Assembly: GCA_009746045.1 (NCBI GenBank)
Contig: RPFO01001932.1
Span: forward strand, 1-23,984
Reading direction: 5' to 3'
Source of the DNA: Mesostigma viride
Lineage: Eukaryota; Streptophyta; Mesostigmatophyceae; Mesostigmatales; Mesostigmataceae
Length of the DNA stretch: 23,984 nucleotides
Each line of letters starts with the position of its first letter. Positions within the stretch are counted from its first letter, which is position 1. The translations under genes were made by a program, and so were the position numbers. Under the pieces are notes generated by a model that did no database searches, was not told the origin of the DNA, and worked only from the letters and a program-made list of their open reading frames with translations. Below are positions 15,890 to 23,984 of this stretch, one piece after another.

Positions 15890-16551
15890 TTCTGGATCGC
15901 AGCGGCACGCGATTCTGTGTCAGCACCACCGGCTCCCTTCCCGCTTTGACGCGCGAGAACCGCGCCTCCTGGGGGCATTCTGGACGTCCGGAGCGCCGCC
16001 CTAGCGGCATGACTTGGATGGAGGGCAGCGACAGCGGCAGCGACGGCGAGGAGGAGAAGGGTCTGGCACTCCTCTTGCGGGGGTCTGGCAAGGCCGGGAG
16101 CAGCAAGGGGAAGGGGGGTTCTGGCATGGGGAGCGGCAAGGGGAAGGGGGGTTCTGGCATGGGGAGCGGCAAGGGGAAGGGGGGTTCTGGCATGGGGAGC
16201 GGCAAGGGGAAGGGGTATTCTGGCAAGGGGAAGGGCGTGATGAGGGTGTGGGATGAGGAGGAGGAGGAGGAGGAGGAGTCCGTGATGGAGGAGGATCCCA
16301 AACAGGAGGAGGAGGACCCTAAACAGGAGGAGGAGGAGGAGGAGGAGGAGGAGGAGGAGGAGGATTTGGAGGATGAGGATTGCGACGACCTCAAGGATGA
16401 GGACGAGGATGACGACGGCGGCGAGCAGGGCACCGCGTTCCCTGCGATGTGTGCCATCAGCTGCTCTCCCTTCCTGCTGCGGGCGGCCGAGGATTGCAGT
16501 CAGAACGATCAGCCGAGGGTCAAGCGTTCGCGCTCGGAGGGATGCGCCTGA
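15880..16551 (+). CDS. Acidic, Gly/Lys-repeat protein (likely 3' part of the preceding gene)
   Basis: The frame is open from the G7 run to 16551; the first in-frame ATG is at 16009. After a globular-looking start (QELILDRSGTRFCVSTTGS) come three repeats of G-K-G-K-G-G-S-G-M-G-S encoded by 42-base units (about 16105-16215). Then follows a long run of Glu and Asp, and a C-terminal segment ending VKRSRSEGCA with a basic cluster. The acidic tail suggests histone or basic-protein binding, but that is inference from composition only. AATAAA at 16849-16854 is the nearest 3' signal. Confidence 0.55.
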   Translation, partial: QELILDRSGTRFCVSTTGSLPALTRENRASWGHSGRPERRPSGMTWMEGSDSGSDGEEEKGLALLLRGSGKAGSSKGKGGSGMGSGKGKGGSGMGSGKGKGGSGMGSGKGKGYSGKGKGVMRVWDEEEEEEEESVMEEDPKQEEEDPKQEEEEEEEEEEEEDLEDEDCDDLKDEDEDDDGGEQGTAFPAMCAISCSPFLLRAAEDCSQNDQPRVKRSRSEGCA

Positions 16552-17017
16552 GGGAATTCCAGGCTGTTCTTGTGTTCGCTGTCCCTGGAGCTCCTGGCCG
16601 GCGACGTGGGCCGCCCCAGCATGGCCTCCGCGGCCCTTGTGGCGTGCTCCTTTTTATTTCCGCAGACGCACCATAGGAATATTGTCCAGGGCCCTTTCAT
16701 GTACCTAACTTTCAGGGGGCATTTTTTTCGGACTGGCCTTGTATGCGTGTATTCTTGATGCATGGGGACTCTCCCCTTACTATCATTGACCAGCGGTTCT
16801 CATGTCCAGAGCTTGTAATATAAATAGTAGGTAGGACTCGCCTGAATGAATAAATGATTTCTGTGATTATGATACATTCATTGAACACACGCGATTCATT
16901 GATCATTTAGGAATAATAGATTTAATCAGTAACACGTTCGAGAGCATGTGGGCAACTGGGACAAAACCATCTAGACGCGCACCCCCGCCCCTAAGTCAGG
17001 CCGCTCGGACCCTTCCG
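16552..17017. terminator. 3' region with AATAAA at 16849-16854
   Basis: No gene is visible between the acidic protein and the stop of the minus-strand gene at 17018. AATAAA at 16849-16854 is the only plus-strand signal. The sequence becomes AT-rich from about 16780. Confidence 0.4.
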
Positions 17018-18334
17018 TCACCTCAGCACGCCCGACATGTGCAGCGCCTGGATGGCGGTGCGGACCGCTGGCACACACGCGCAGGCGTGCAGCGCGGACG
17101 CCACCCTGGCCGCATACTGGGCGTCGGTTTCCTCGTCCCGCTGGCGCCTCAGCGGCTCGAGGGCGGGGCTGCGTATCATGTCCAGCGCCTTGCCCACCTC
17201 GTTCTCCATGTGCGTGCAGAAGAGGGCGACCGGGCGCACGGGGGACGGGGCGTGGGCGGCAAAGTACACGGTGGCGGGCGGAGGGGGGGTGAGGCAGTAG
17301 AGGCCGCGCCCGGCGGCAGGGGGGGTCAGCTGGTAGAAGGGGGGGAGTGGAAGGGGGGGGCTCGTTTTCCTTGTCGGCGGCGCACCGTTTCTTGGCCCCC
17401 TTGCCCCGTCCGGGATGCGCAGGGAGGCCATATGGTCGCGCAGGGCCCTTAGCTCCTTCTCCTCCTTCTCCAAGGCCACCGCCTGGGCGGCCAGCTCGGC
17501 CTTCTTGGCCGCGAGCTCCTCCTCCAGCAGCACCACCTTGACGGCGGGGGCAGCGGTGGTGTCTCCCCCGCCTGGGCGGCCTCCGGGTCGTCCAACCAGG
17601 GCAGCTTGGACGTGTAGGGGAGGGGGCAGAGGGAGAGCAGCCTGAGCAGGTTGGTCGCCTCGCAGTACTCGTGCTCGACGCGCGCCCACTCCTTGCTCTT
17701 CTTGCGGAGGCACTCCTCCGCCCCTGGCGCCTCCGGGTTCACCCAGGCCCAGTCGTACTCCTCCTTCCAGGCCTCGCACCTGGCCACGTCCATGCTCAGC
17801 TGGACCTTGCGCCGCTCCACCTCGCGCTCGAGCGCCGCCCCCCGCTCCTCCCCCAGCGGCCGGGCCGACCGCGGCCTGCACCTCCCCCCTGCGCACGATC
17901 ATCCCCGCCGCGGCCAGGCCCAGCTCGGCGATCAGGTGATTGCACACGGCCGCCCTCTTGTCGACGCCGTCGGCGGGGCAGGGCAGCCGCAGCAGGAAGG
18001 GCTTGAGGACGCTCCGGGCCAGGTGGTACCCCCCCTTCTTGTTCTCCAAGTCCACGGCGGTCCGGCGCCCGTCCGCGGTCGGCGCGGCGACGGCCTCCAC
18101 CAGCCTCTTGGTGCCCCTGAAGTCCAGCCGCTCGGTGACGGCCACGGCCACGTCCCTCGCGTTGTAGAAGACCTCTCCGTCCACCGGGGCGGTGCGGACG
18201 TACGGGCGGATGGGCCGCGGGGGCCGGACCAGGTAGTCGTCCAGGGTGGTCAGCACCACGTCGAACGAGTTCGGGAACGAGCTGCCGCGCCCCCTCTCCG
18301 GGCGCTGCCACCCCTCCGCCACGTGGCTGCCCAT
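17018..18334 (-). CDS. Hypothetical coiled-coil protein with two frame changes
   Basis: Start at the ATG at 18334. The first 150 residues are protein-like (DGEVFYNARDVAVAVTERLDF, ENKKGGYHLARSVLKPFLL); the NARDVAVAV stretch slightly resembles Bro-N domains. Between about 17885 and 17565 the annotated frame turns into Gly/Ala/Arg filler, while another frame reads VERRKVQLSMDVARCEAWKE and DWAWVNPEAPGAEECLRKKS, clearly the true one. After a C5 run on the plus strand (17565-17569) the original frame resumes with VVLLEEELAAKKAELAAQAV, a coiled coil, then a Pro-rich stretch and a helical end. The second change is mended by one added base, the first by one removed or two added. The real protein would be close to the same length, about 438 residues. 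Family unknown. Confidence 0.55.
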   Translation of the reverse strand: MGSHVAEGWQRPERGRGSSFPNSFDVVLTTLDDYLVRPPRPIRPYVRTAPVDGEVFYNARDVAVAVTERLDFRGTKRLVEAVAAPTADGRRTAVDLENKKGGYHLARSVLKPFLLRLPCPADGVDKRAAVCNHLIAELGLAAAGMIVRRGEVQAAVGPAAGGGAGGGARARGGAAQGPAEHGRGQVRGLEGGVRLGLGEPGGARGGGVPPQEEQGVGARRARVLRGDQPAQAALPLPPPLHVQAALVGRPGGRPGGGDTTAAPAVKVVLLEEELAAKKAELAAQAVALEKEEKELRALRDHMASLRIPDGARGPRNGAPPTRKTSPPLPLPPFYQLTPPAAGRGLYCLTPPPPATVYFAAHAPSPVRPVALFCTHMENEVGKALDMIRSPALEPLRRQRDEETDAQYAARVASALHACACVPAVRTAIQALHMSGVLR

Positions 18335-18347
18335 GGGCGGGGGAGGG

Positions 18348-18492
18348 TGGACGGACGGGGCCTCGGGCAGACGGCGCAGGGGGCGGACGGGGGCTCGGGC
18401 AGACGGGGGGTCGACAGTCGGCGCAGGTTGGACGGACGGGGCCTCGGGCAGTCGGCAGTAGGCGCAGGTTGGACGGACGGGGCCACGGGCAG
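18348..18492. repeat. Direct repeats, 23-base core, three copies
   Basis: TGGACGGACGGGGCC(T/A)CGGGCAG occurs at 18348-18370, 18429-18451 and 18470-18492, separated by related GGCGCAGG-type spacers. It lies immediately upstream of the ATG at 18334 on the minus strand, so it may contain the promoter of that gene. Confidence 0.5.
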
Positions 18493-18559
18493 TTGGCGTG
18501 TAGTCGACGGACGGAGGAAAACGGGCAATGTCCGAGGACGCGACGGCCTGGACTCGCAG

Positions 18560-19170
18560 GCCCTCGGGGGTTGTACGAAAATTTGCGCTTTTTTACGGCG
18601 ACGATCGGATTCTCCGCGCTTTTCGCAGAGTGGCGGCAAGGCCGTACGGTTTCTGGCGCTTTCGTGAGCTCTCCGGCGTTGCCGTACTAATTCGGGTACT
18701 TCCGCGCTCTCCCAGGCAGTACCGCGAAGATTCAGCGAATTCCGTACGATCTGATGTCCGGTGCCGATTGGGGGTCCGTACGACTGGACTCTGAACATGT
18801 GTCAGAAGATTCCCGCGGATCTCCCCGCCGTCCCTCTTTCCCCGGGATCCCCTCGTCCGGCCACAAATCTGTGCGGCGTACCGATTCGCCAGCGTCAGTC
18901 CAGGGCCGGAAGGTACTTTTCTCGTACAGCCGTACGTACGGATTTTTGGGGGGGAGATTGCAGCAATCCCGGGGGGCGTACCCAACAACTTCTCTACTAG
19001 GTTGCTACCTAGTACTGTTCTTTTTTACATCAGTCATAAAAAAAAAAGGAGAGGAGAGGATAGCCGCAATCTCCCCCCGAAATCCCGTCCACCCAGCCGG
19101 CTCTCGGGTCGTAGAATTCGTACCGAGGCCCCGCGGGACTAAAGGCGCAGAGAGTACGACGCGTACGATT
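18560..19170. other. Non-coding region dense in GTAC palindromes
   Basis: I count 17 GTAC sites between 18573 and 19166, many as CGTAC or CGTACG. No protein-like frame is evident. The region lies between two divergent genes (18334 minus and the p28-like gene). Nothing else is recognised in it. Confidence 0.4.
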
Positions 19171-19342
19171 TCTGCCCGGCCCGTTCCCTGCCTTGCCCGG
19201 ACGATGGCCGGACGGCACGGCCACGGGAATCAGCCCTCCAGCGCGCGCTGCCCCGCTTCCGCGCCTGCGCACGACGCCTCCATGACCGAATTCAATGAAA
19301 TTACAAGTCGTGCGCAGAGGCAGCGAGGCGGGATTTTTGGCA

Positions 19343-19432
19343 GACGAATTAGAAGCTCGGGAAAATTAGGGAGACGAATTAGAGGCTCGGGAAAATTAGG
19401 GAGACAAATTAGAGGCTCGGGAAAATTAGGAT
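19343..19432. repeat. Three tandem copies of a 30-base unit
   Basis: Units at 19343-19372, 19373-19402 and 19403-19432 share GACGAATTAGAGGCTCGGGA followed by AAATTAGG, with single-base differences. They lie upstream of the leader splice sites of the p28-like gene. Confidence 0.7.
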
Positions 19433-19509
19433 GCTAGCCGCGGGATGCCTAGCCGCGTGGGAAATTGACGAGGGAATTTAGGGTCGTTCGTTGGCTACGA
19501 AATTGGCAG

Positions 19510-20008
19510 GTGAGTAATTGGCCCGCTAGTTTCCAGGCGCAACGAATATCGCTCGCCATTCCCCGTCGACACGCGCCCCCTCCGTCTCCTCACGCAACTC
19601 TCGACGCGTTGCTCGCGTTTTGCGCGTTCTTTCTCGTCTCCTCGTGGCTGCAGGGTTGCCGCGAATCCGTCGTCTTCCCCCAGTGGTCTCCCGCTCCAGG
19701 TGAGCCCCTCGCGTTCTCGTCGCGATTTCGCACTCGCCCGCGAGCTCCTCCCGATTTCCCCGTCTGACGGCACCCTTTCCAGCCCCTGCTCGGCCGTTCG
19801 TGGACAGGAGCGCGCCACGTCGTTTCTCCGGCGCACGCGTCATCCGGCGTGGATCTGCCGTCGTTCCAGGTGAGTGGCGCGTCCGTTTGCCGGGATCGTA
19901 CGGCACTTGCGGGGAACTCGCGGCCAAAATCCCTCGCTCTCCCGTCCTCCTCCCCGTCCGCGTCCTCCCCTTTCTGTCGTGGGCAGTCCGTGTCCCCCCT
20001 TTCTCCAG
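19510..20008 (+). other. Chain of three leader introns before the p28-like gene
   Basis: Three strong donors CAG|GTGAG (19510, 19700, 19870) alternate with three acceptors (CTGCAG ending 19653, CCTTTCCAG ending 19782, TTTCTCCAG ending 20008). This would give introns of 144, 83 and 139 bases and small exons of 46 and 87 bases. A CTGAC branch-like site lies in the second intron. No ATG opens a frame across the exons, so they are read as 5' untranslated exons. Confidence 0.45.
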
Positions 20009-20015
20009 TGGCCGC

Positions 20016-20025
20016 GTCCGCGGAC
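20016..20025. promoter_or_regulatory. GTCCGCGGAC palindrome upstream of the p28-like gene
   Basis: Ends exactly 20 bases before the ATG at 20046, the same spacing as at 4868-4877. If the leader introns are real, it lies in the last leader exon, so it could act in RNA or translation as well as in transcription. Confidence 0.45.
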
Positions 20026-20045
20026 GTTTAGTCGCTTCCGTAGCC

Positions 20046-20969
20046 ATGATGATGACCGACTTCTTCTGGTTCCTGGGGCCGCACGCCCAGGACAATGATC
20101 TGCGCGTGTGGATGGTGAGAGAGGAAGCGCATCCCCTCTTCCGCAAGGGCGCCTCCCTCGTCACGCTGCTGCTGGACCACAGAGGCCCGCCCCAGTACTT
20201 CCACATGCAGTCCCTCGCGCTGGCCGTGGCCAGGCCCTCCGGCGCCCCCTCGTACAGGCGCTGGCTCACGTGCGACGAGGGCTCGGAGGCCATCGAGCGG
20301 GTGGCCGAGGAGATAAACCCGCCCCGCAGCCAGTGCAGCGAGGAGGGCGAGTGCGAGGCCGACCGCCTGCCCGCCGTGATAAACCTCATGCGCGAGGGGC
20401 CCTGCATGGGCGTGTGGCTGCACCCCGACCTGTTCGCCCCCTTCGTCACCTGGCTGAGGGCCGAGCCCCCCTCCGCGCCGCTGGAGAGGAGGCCGGCGCT
20501 GCCTGCCGCACGGGTGGTGGACGGGCGCGCGCGCGCGGCCGAGAGTGCCGAGGTGCGCAGGTTCGTCGCCGCCGTGCTGGGGGACAAGGCCGACGGCGAG
20601 TGGTGCAAGGAGCGGGCGCGCATGCACGACCCGCACGCCCTGCCAGGGGGGCAGCTCTTCGAGGAGGCCGCGGACGCCCTCTCAGCCCTCCTGCGCGCTG
20701 CGGGGAAGGGCTGCAACGGGGCTCTGGTCGCGTGTGGGAAGTGCGCGAGGGCCACGGACATGCTGCTCGACCCCGCGGGGCACGAGCACGAGCACGGCGT
20801 GTGCGTGGACTGCGCCGTCGCCGCCGTGGAGGAGGCCAGGCGCGTGGGGATAGAGGGGGGGGTCAAGTGCCCCCTGTGCCGCCCGGCGATGTCCGGTGCC
20901 GAAGCCCCCCCCTTCTTCGTGTACAGCCCGCGAAAGTCCGTGACGGCGGCCGCCTCCATGGCCGTGTAA
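20046..20969 (+). CDS. p28-like KilA-N plus RING-finger protein (putative E3 ubiquitin ligase)
   Basis: 307 residues from the first of three ATGs (20046). The N-terminal half contains a KilA-N-type core: GVWLHPDLFAPFVTWL near residues 121-136 matches the WIHPDL signature. The C-terminal part (about 229-280) has ACGKC, then a HEHEHGVCVDC segment, then KCPLCRP, the spaced Cys/His pairs of a RING finger. KilA-N plus RING is the architecture of poxvirus p28 and relatives in other large DNA viruses, where the RING acts as an E3 ubiquitin ligase and KilA-N binds DNA. Here the role is inferred from this layout. The spacing of the RING is slightly unusual (short, with two His before the second Cys pair). 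It is convergent with the minus-strand gene at 20999. AATAAA follows at 20985-20990. Confidence 0.75.
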   Translation: MMMTDFFWFLGPHAQDNDLRVWMVREEAHPLFRKGASLVTLLLDHRGPPQYFHMQSLALAVARPSGAPSYRRWLTCDEGSEAIERVAEEINPPRSQCSEEGECEADRLPAVINLMREGPCMGVWLHPDLFAPFVTWLRAEPPSAPLERRPALPAARVVDGRARAAESAEVRRFVAAVLGDKADGEWCKERARMHDPHALPGGQLFEEAADALSALLRAAGKGCNGALVACGKCARATDMLLDPAGHEHEHGVCVDCAVAAVEEARRVGIEGGVKCPLCRPAMSGAEAPPFFVYSPRKSVTAAASMAV

Positions 20970-20984
20970 AATGAATGATCGAAT

Positions 20985-20990
20985 AATAAA
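20985..20990 (+). terminator. Polyadenylation signal
   Basis: AATAAA 16 bases after the stop of the p28-like gene. The stop of the convergent minus-strand gene is only nine bases further on, so the two transcripts must overlap or end within a few bases of each other. Confidence 0.5.
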
Positions 20991-20998
20991 AATCCGGC

Positions 20999-22208
20999 TC
21001 ACCCATCCACATCGTACCAATGCAAAGAGGGAAGCACCTCGTAGGGGAAGTTGTCGAACCGCGGGTAGGGCACGCGGTATTGGCGAAACCCCCGCCGTGT
21101 ACGATGTGGGGCTGTGTCATTTTTCAATATCGCCGCTTGAATACCTTGACCACGTTGATTGGCATGAGTTAAACGATTGTACTCGATCGTGGTGCCCTGA
21201 GGCATTAGGTGAAGCAATCTTTGCACCTCATTCGCCTGTTTCTGGTCCCACGTTGGACGGTCAAGACCCACCCCTTTACCCTCGTCTGCCCTTTGCTGGA
21301 TCTTCTCTTTCAGCATTTCTGTTGTCGCCATTCCTGTCACTTTTAGCTCTTCCAATTCTTCTTCAGGTGTAGGCGGTGCCTTTAACCTCACTGGATTCTT
21401 TGGGCGGCTGGGGGGCTTCTTTGCCGACGTGGGGGGCTTCTGTGCGGAGGGGTCCTTGCTGGCGTGGTGGTCTTCTCTGGTGGTGGTGGTGGTGGCGACC
21501 CTGCTGATGCCCCTGATGACCCCCCTGGTGGTGGTGGTGGCGTCTTTGCGGGGGTGGTATTTGCTGGCTGGGGGGGCTGCGTTGGGGGTGAATCAAACAG
21601 GGTTCTTTGCACGGGGTATTCCATCAAATCATTCTGGTACAACTGTTCGTCCGCATGGAGCCAGGCGCGGGTGTACTCTCGCCATCGTTGAACACGGGGT
21701 TGGTGGTGAACGGCGTTTTCATCGTCGTCTCCACAAATAGATGTTTCAAGTCGTCTGGGGCGGATTTGTATAGGTCTTTCTTTGCCTTAGGAGGAAGCTG
21801 ATTAATCACATGTCGCACGCGGTTGTCCAGGATCGGGCGTAAGGGGTCATCAATCTCCAACTTTTCGGCATGTGTGCGGGCGAATCGAACGGCGTCGTAA
21901 ACTTTGTTCCGTTTCTCACTTGTCTGTTGAGACGCCTGGCCTGGGGAAACGCCTTTGGAGGGCGTGACCACACTGTGAAACGCAATATCGTTGACGGCTT
22001 TTATATACTCCGGCATCCACTCCGGTGCGTTTGCCTCTTCTAGTGCTGTTCTTATATTCACCTTCCGTCTGTTAAGTAATGCTGTCTGTGCGATCTTTCC
22101 CAGCCTCTCTCTCGCTCGCTGTTTCCTCGCCCTCCCTTGCTCCTTCATTGTCGCAGCTGCTTCCGATTGTCGTGGGTCGCTCTTTGCCAGATCTCCCAGC
22201 TTTGCCAA
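20999..22208 (-). pseudogene. Hypothetical protein in three frames (two frame changes)
   Basis: Three consecutive minus-strand frames are each protein-like and follow one another. The first (22208-21700) holds NRRKVNIRTALEEANAPEWM and VRFARTHAEKLEIDDPLRPI; its first codon as drawn is TTG, and a true start was not found. The second reads WREYTRAWLHADEQLYQNDL and then a Pro-rich linker. The third reads TPEEELEELKVTGMATTEML and ends WYDVDG at 20999. Both joins need one added base, the first near a G4 run on the plus strand (21696-21699), the second inside the Pro-rich segment (about 21400-21560). No family is recognised. The Pro-rich linker between two helical parts suggests a two-domain protein of about 400 residues. 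Confidence 0.5.
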
Positions 22209-22440
22209 GATCGCCCCACGTGTTCATTTCGTCTTCATTTCTAGCGCTTCTATTGTCGTGTCTCTGCCCATTTCCCCGCTTTTGCCAAAGATCGCCTGTT
22301 ATTCTTCATTTTTATGTGCTTCGATTGTCGCACTGTCGCTCATTTGGGGCACTTTCCGCTTTGCAGATGCGCGTATTCTTTTTTTTCTCGCCTGCTTCCC
22401 GATTGTCGTCGGGTGCGCTGAGAGCTGTCCGTTCTGCACC
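22141..22440. repeat. Degenerate tandem repeat, units of about 70-90 bases
   Basis: A core like GCTTCCGATTGTCGTG recurs near 22160, 22247, 22318 and 22396, each followed at similar distance by CTTTGCCA(A)GATCGCC or a related string. On the minus strand it spans the expected 5' end of the 20999-22208 gene, so the repeats may have built its N-terminus or its promoter. Confidence 0.5.
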
Positions 22441-22459
22441 ACGTCGTCAAATGCTGTTT

Positions 22460-23984
22460 AAATAATGTCCTCTCATTTGAATGGTGGCCATGAATTTGTG
22501 TGTGCATGCTGTGTAGAGCCCTAAGGACATTTCTCCTAAATGCTTGTTTTGCACCGGTATCACTTCACTGTGTGAGATTGTGACCTGCCTTTTTTTTTTT
22601 AAACCTCTATTTTCTTGTGTGTCGGATGTTATTTGCATAGTTGGTCAGCGAAGAGAACCGGTGTGGCAGGACGCAGACATTTGGTTACGTGTTGGTGCCC
22701 CTACCTGAGGTCTCTATGCCTCTTTTCCTTCATAATGGTCTCGGTCAGAGTTATAGATAAAAAGTATATATAGAACTCTGTCGCTAAAGTCCGGGTTATT
22801 GTTAGGCTGATGCGAGGCAATATTTAAAAATCCTGCGGAATTGCTTATCGTGCAGGCCCTGAATGTTCCTGAATCCTGTTGTGTAGAGGCTCATACTCAA
22901 ACCTATAAAATCAATATTCGTGCGCATGTCGGATTCGACGAATCGCTGTCTGCAAGGTTTTAAAAAACGAGTTGTGTCTTCCTCTTAACCGAGCGTCCAG
23001 AAAGTTATTAAGCTTCTCGACCATTATATTTCTGCCTTGACTACATGACACCAATTTTTGCTCCCTCCTCCGGAGGTGGTTGCTTTTATCAATTTAGCAA
23101 TTTCGTGACTTCCGCAGTCATGCATCCTTGTTTGCGACATACCGTCTTTGACGCATCTTTAAAAAATCCTTCCTGTCGAAGACGTTAAGGTCCAACTCAA
23201 AGATCGCGCATAAAGGTTTGAGCATAATTTCTCGATCTCTGGTGTTTTAGCAACTATACCCTCCTTCCTGATTTTAAAAACGTGTGTTTTCTTTGCGATC
23301 TATTAGTGGTGTGTATGCAAGGGTCGTACGCTTTTCACTGGCAGGGCTGCGTTTGCTCTATTTGAGGTTGTCCATGACGCAATTATTCATCTTGAGATTT
23401 TGTGATTTTTTCCCATGATTGCCCGGATTCTCTTAAGAAGATTGCTGGTTGTTGCCTACTTCTGGTGTAAGTCTCGCCGGGACCCGGATTGTTTTTGTTG
23501 ATACCCTTGGGTTTAACATCTTTCAGTTGACAGAGTCATCCAATAATCCTATACTTTGTATTCTCATTGTATTGGCTGATTTGGGAGGGATGGTTTGCTT
23601 CCGTCTCTCGATTCGGTTGTGGTATGGGAAAGCACCATATAGGGTTTTCATGGAGTTGTCATTCACCTGTTTCAAGAGAGACGCTTTTTTCTAATTTTTA
23701 AATGACTCCGACTCGATTATGATTACTTTGAGTATATGTATTTTTAATCATATAATTGCAAAGATTCGATTTCGCGTCGATGAGCAGCGTGTGATCCTTT
23801 TGATATGACTTTTTTTTATCATTTATTACTTCGTTAATGTCCATGCGTGAATCATGTTATCGCTCTAATTAATGTAATGATAATTTATTCTTCTGAAGTG
23901 GCGGCCATGGAATTTCATAGGTTCCTCCTTTTCACTTTTTAAGAAGGCAGCAGTAGACGGGTCGTGGCATGCCTCTCCTTTAGT
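22460..23984. other. AT-rich region without convincing genes
   Basis: Composition changes sharply from GC-rich to AT-rich near 22440. Open frames are short; the longest (23449-23694 plus, 81 codons, no ATG start) is hydrophobic in its middle but shows no recognised motif. T runs are frequent. The region resembles the interior of the TTAA element in composition, but I found no inverted repeat or TTAA pair that would bound it. It may be host chromosome beside a viral island, a different mobile element, or non-coding viral DNA. Confidence 0.35.

Noticed and set aside
1-23984. tRNA or rRNA genes
   Set aside because: I saw no TTCGANTC-type T loop together with an A-box and paired acceptor arms (an isolated GGGTTCGAACC at 12482 lacks the rest of a tRNA), and no rRNA-like blocks.

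Overview
The window looks like eukaryotic nuclear or nucleocytoplasmic large DNA virus (giant virus) sequence. It may be a giant-virus genome or a viral insertion in a host chromosome. The virus-like signals are KilA-N proteins, a p28-like KilA-N plus RING protein, paralogues sharing a GQGQRDTPV-type domain, two proteins ending in a PD-(D/E)XK-like nuclease region, a J-domain protein, and several acidic or repeat-rich proteins without recognisable families. Two genes carry clear spliceosomal-type introns and a third has a chain of leader splice sites. AATAAA signals follow most stops and TATA-like boxes precede some starts. There is no bacterial operon structure and I see no rRNA, tRNA or CRISPR. 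Host identity cannot be read from the sequence.

Layout. 1-260 is unclassified flank. 264-1163 holds a fragment of the GQGQ family and a frameshifted KilA-N/nuclease gene. 1418-4067 is one minus-strand gene cut in two by a 1.7 kb AT-rich element with 15 bp perfect terminal inverted repeats and TTAA target duplications; the two halves join in frame if the element and one TTAA are removed. 4152-7101 has an intact GQGQ/nuclease gene diverging from a tandem pair of acidic-N/basic-C repeat proteins, the first copy frameshifted. 7254-10263 has two unknown minus-strand genes separated by G-rich repeats and a long hairpin. 10264-10719 is a divergent regulatory region with four AGATCT palindromes. 10720-12209 is a spliced KilA-N gene whose intron is a hairpin minisatellite. 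12291-13178 holds coding remnants and a small frameshifted gene. 13338-14552 is a J-domain protein, divergent from a spliced gene that probably runs on into an acidic repeat protein (14928-16551). 17018-18334 is a minus-strand coiled-coil protein with two frame changes. 18335-19509 is non-coding and repeat-rich. 19510-20969 is the p28-like gene with leader introns. 20999-22208 is a frame-broken minus-strand gene preceded by degenerate tandem repeats. From about 22460 to the end the sequence turns AT-rich and shows no convincing gene; it may be host flank.

Two themes run through the window. First, many genes appear broken by single-base frame changes, nearly all with the polarity of one missing base, several in G or C runs. 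This looks more like consensus error or slippage than random decay, so the breaks should not be trusted before re-sequencing. Second, several genes share regulatory-looking palindromes, notably GTCCGCGGAC placed exactly 20 nt before two start codons. Functions are inferred from motifs read by eye; no database search was run.
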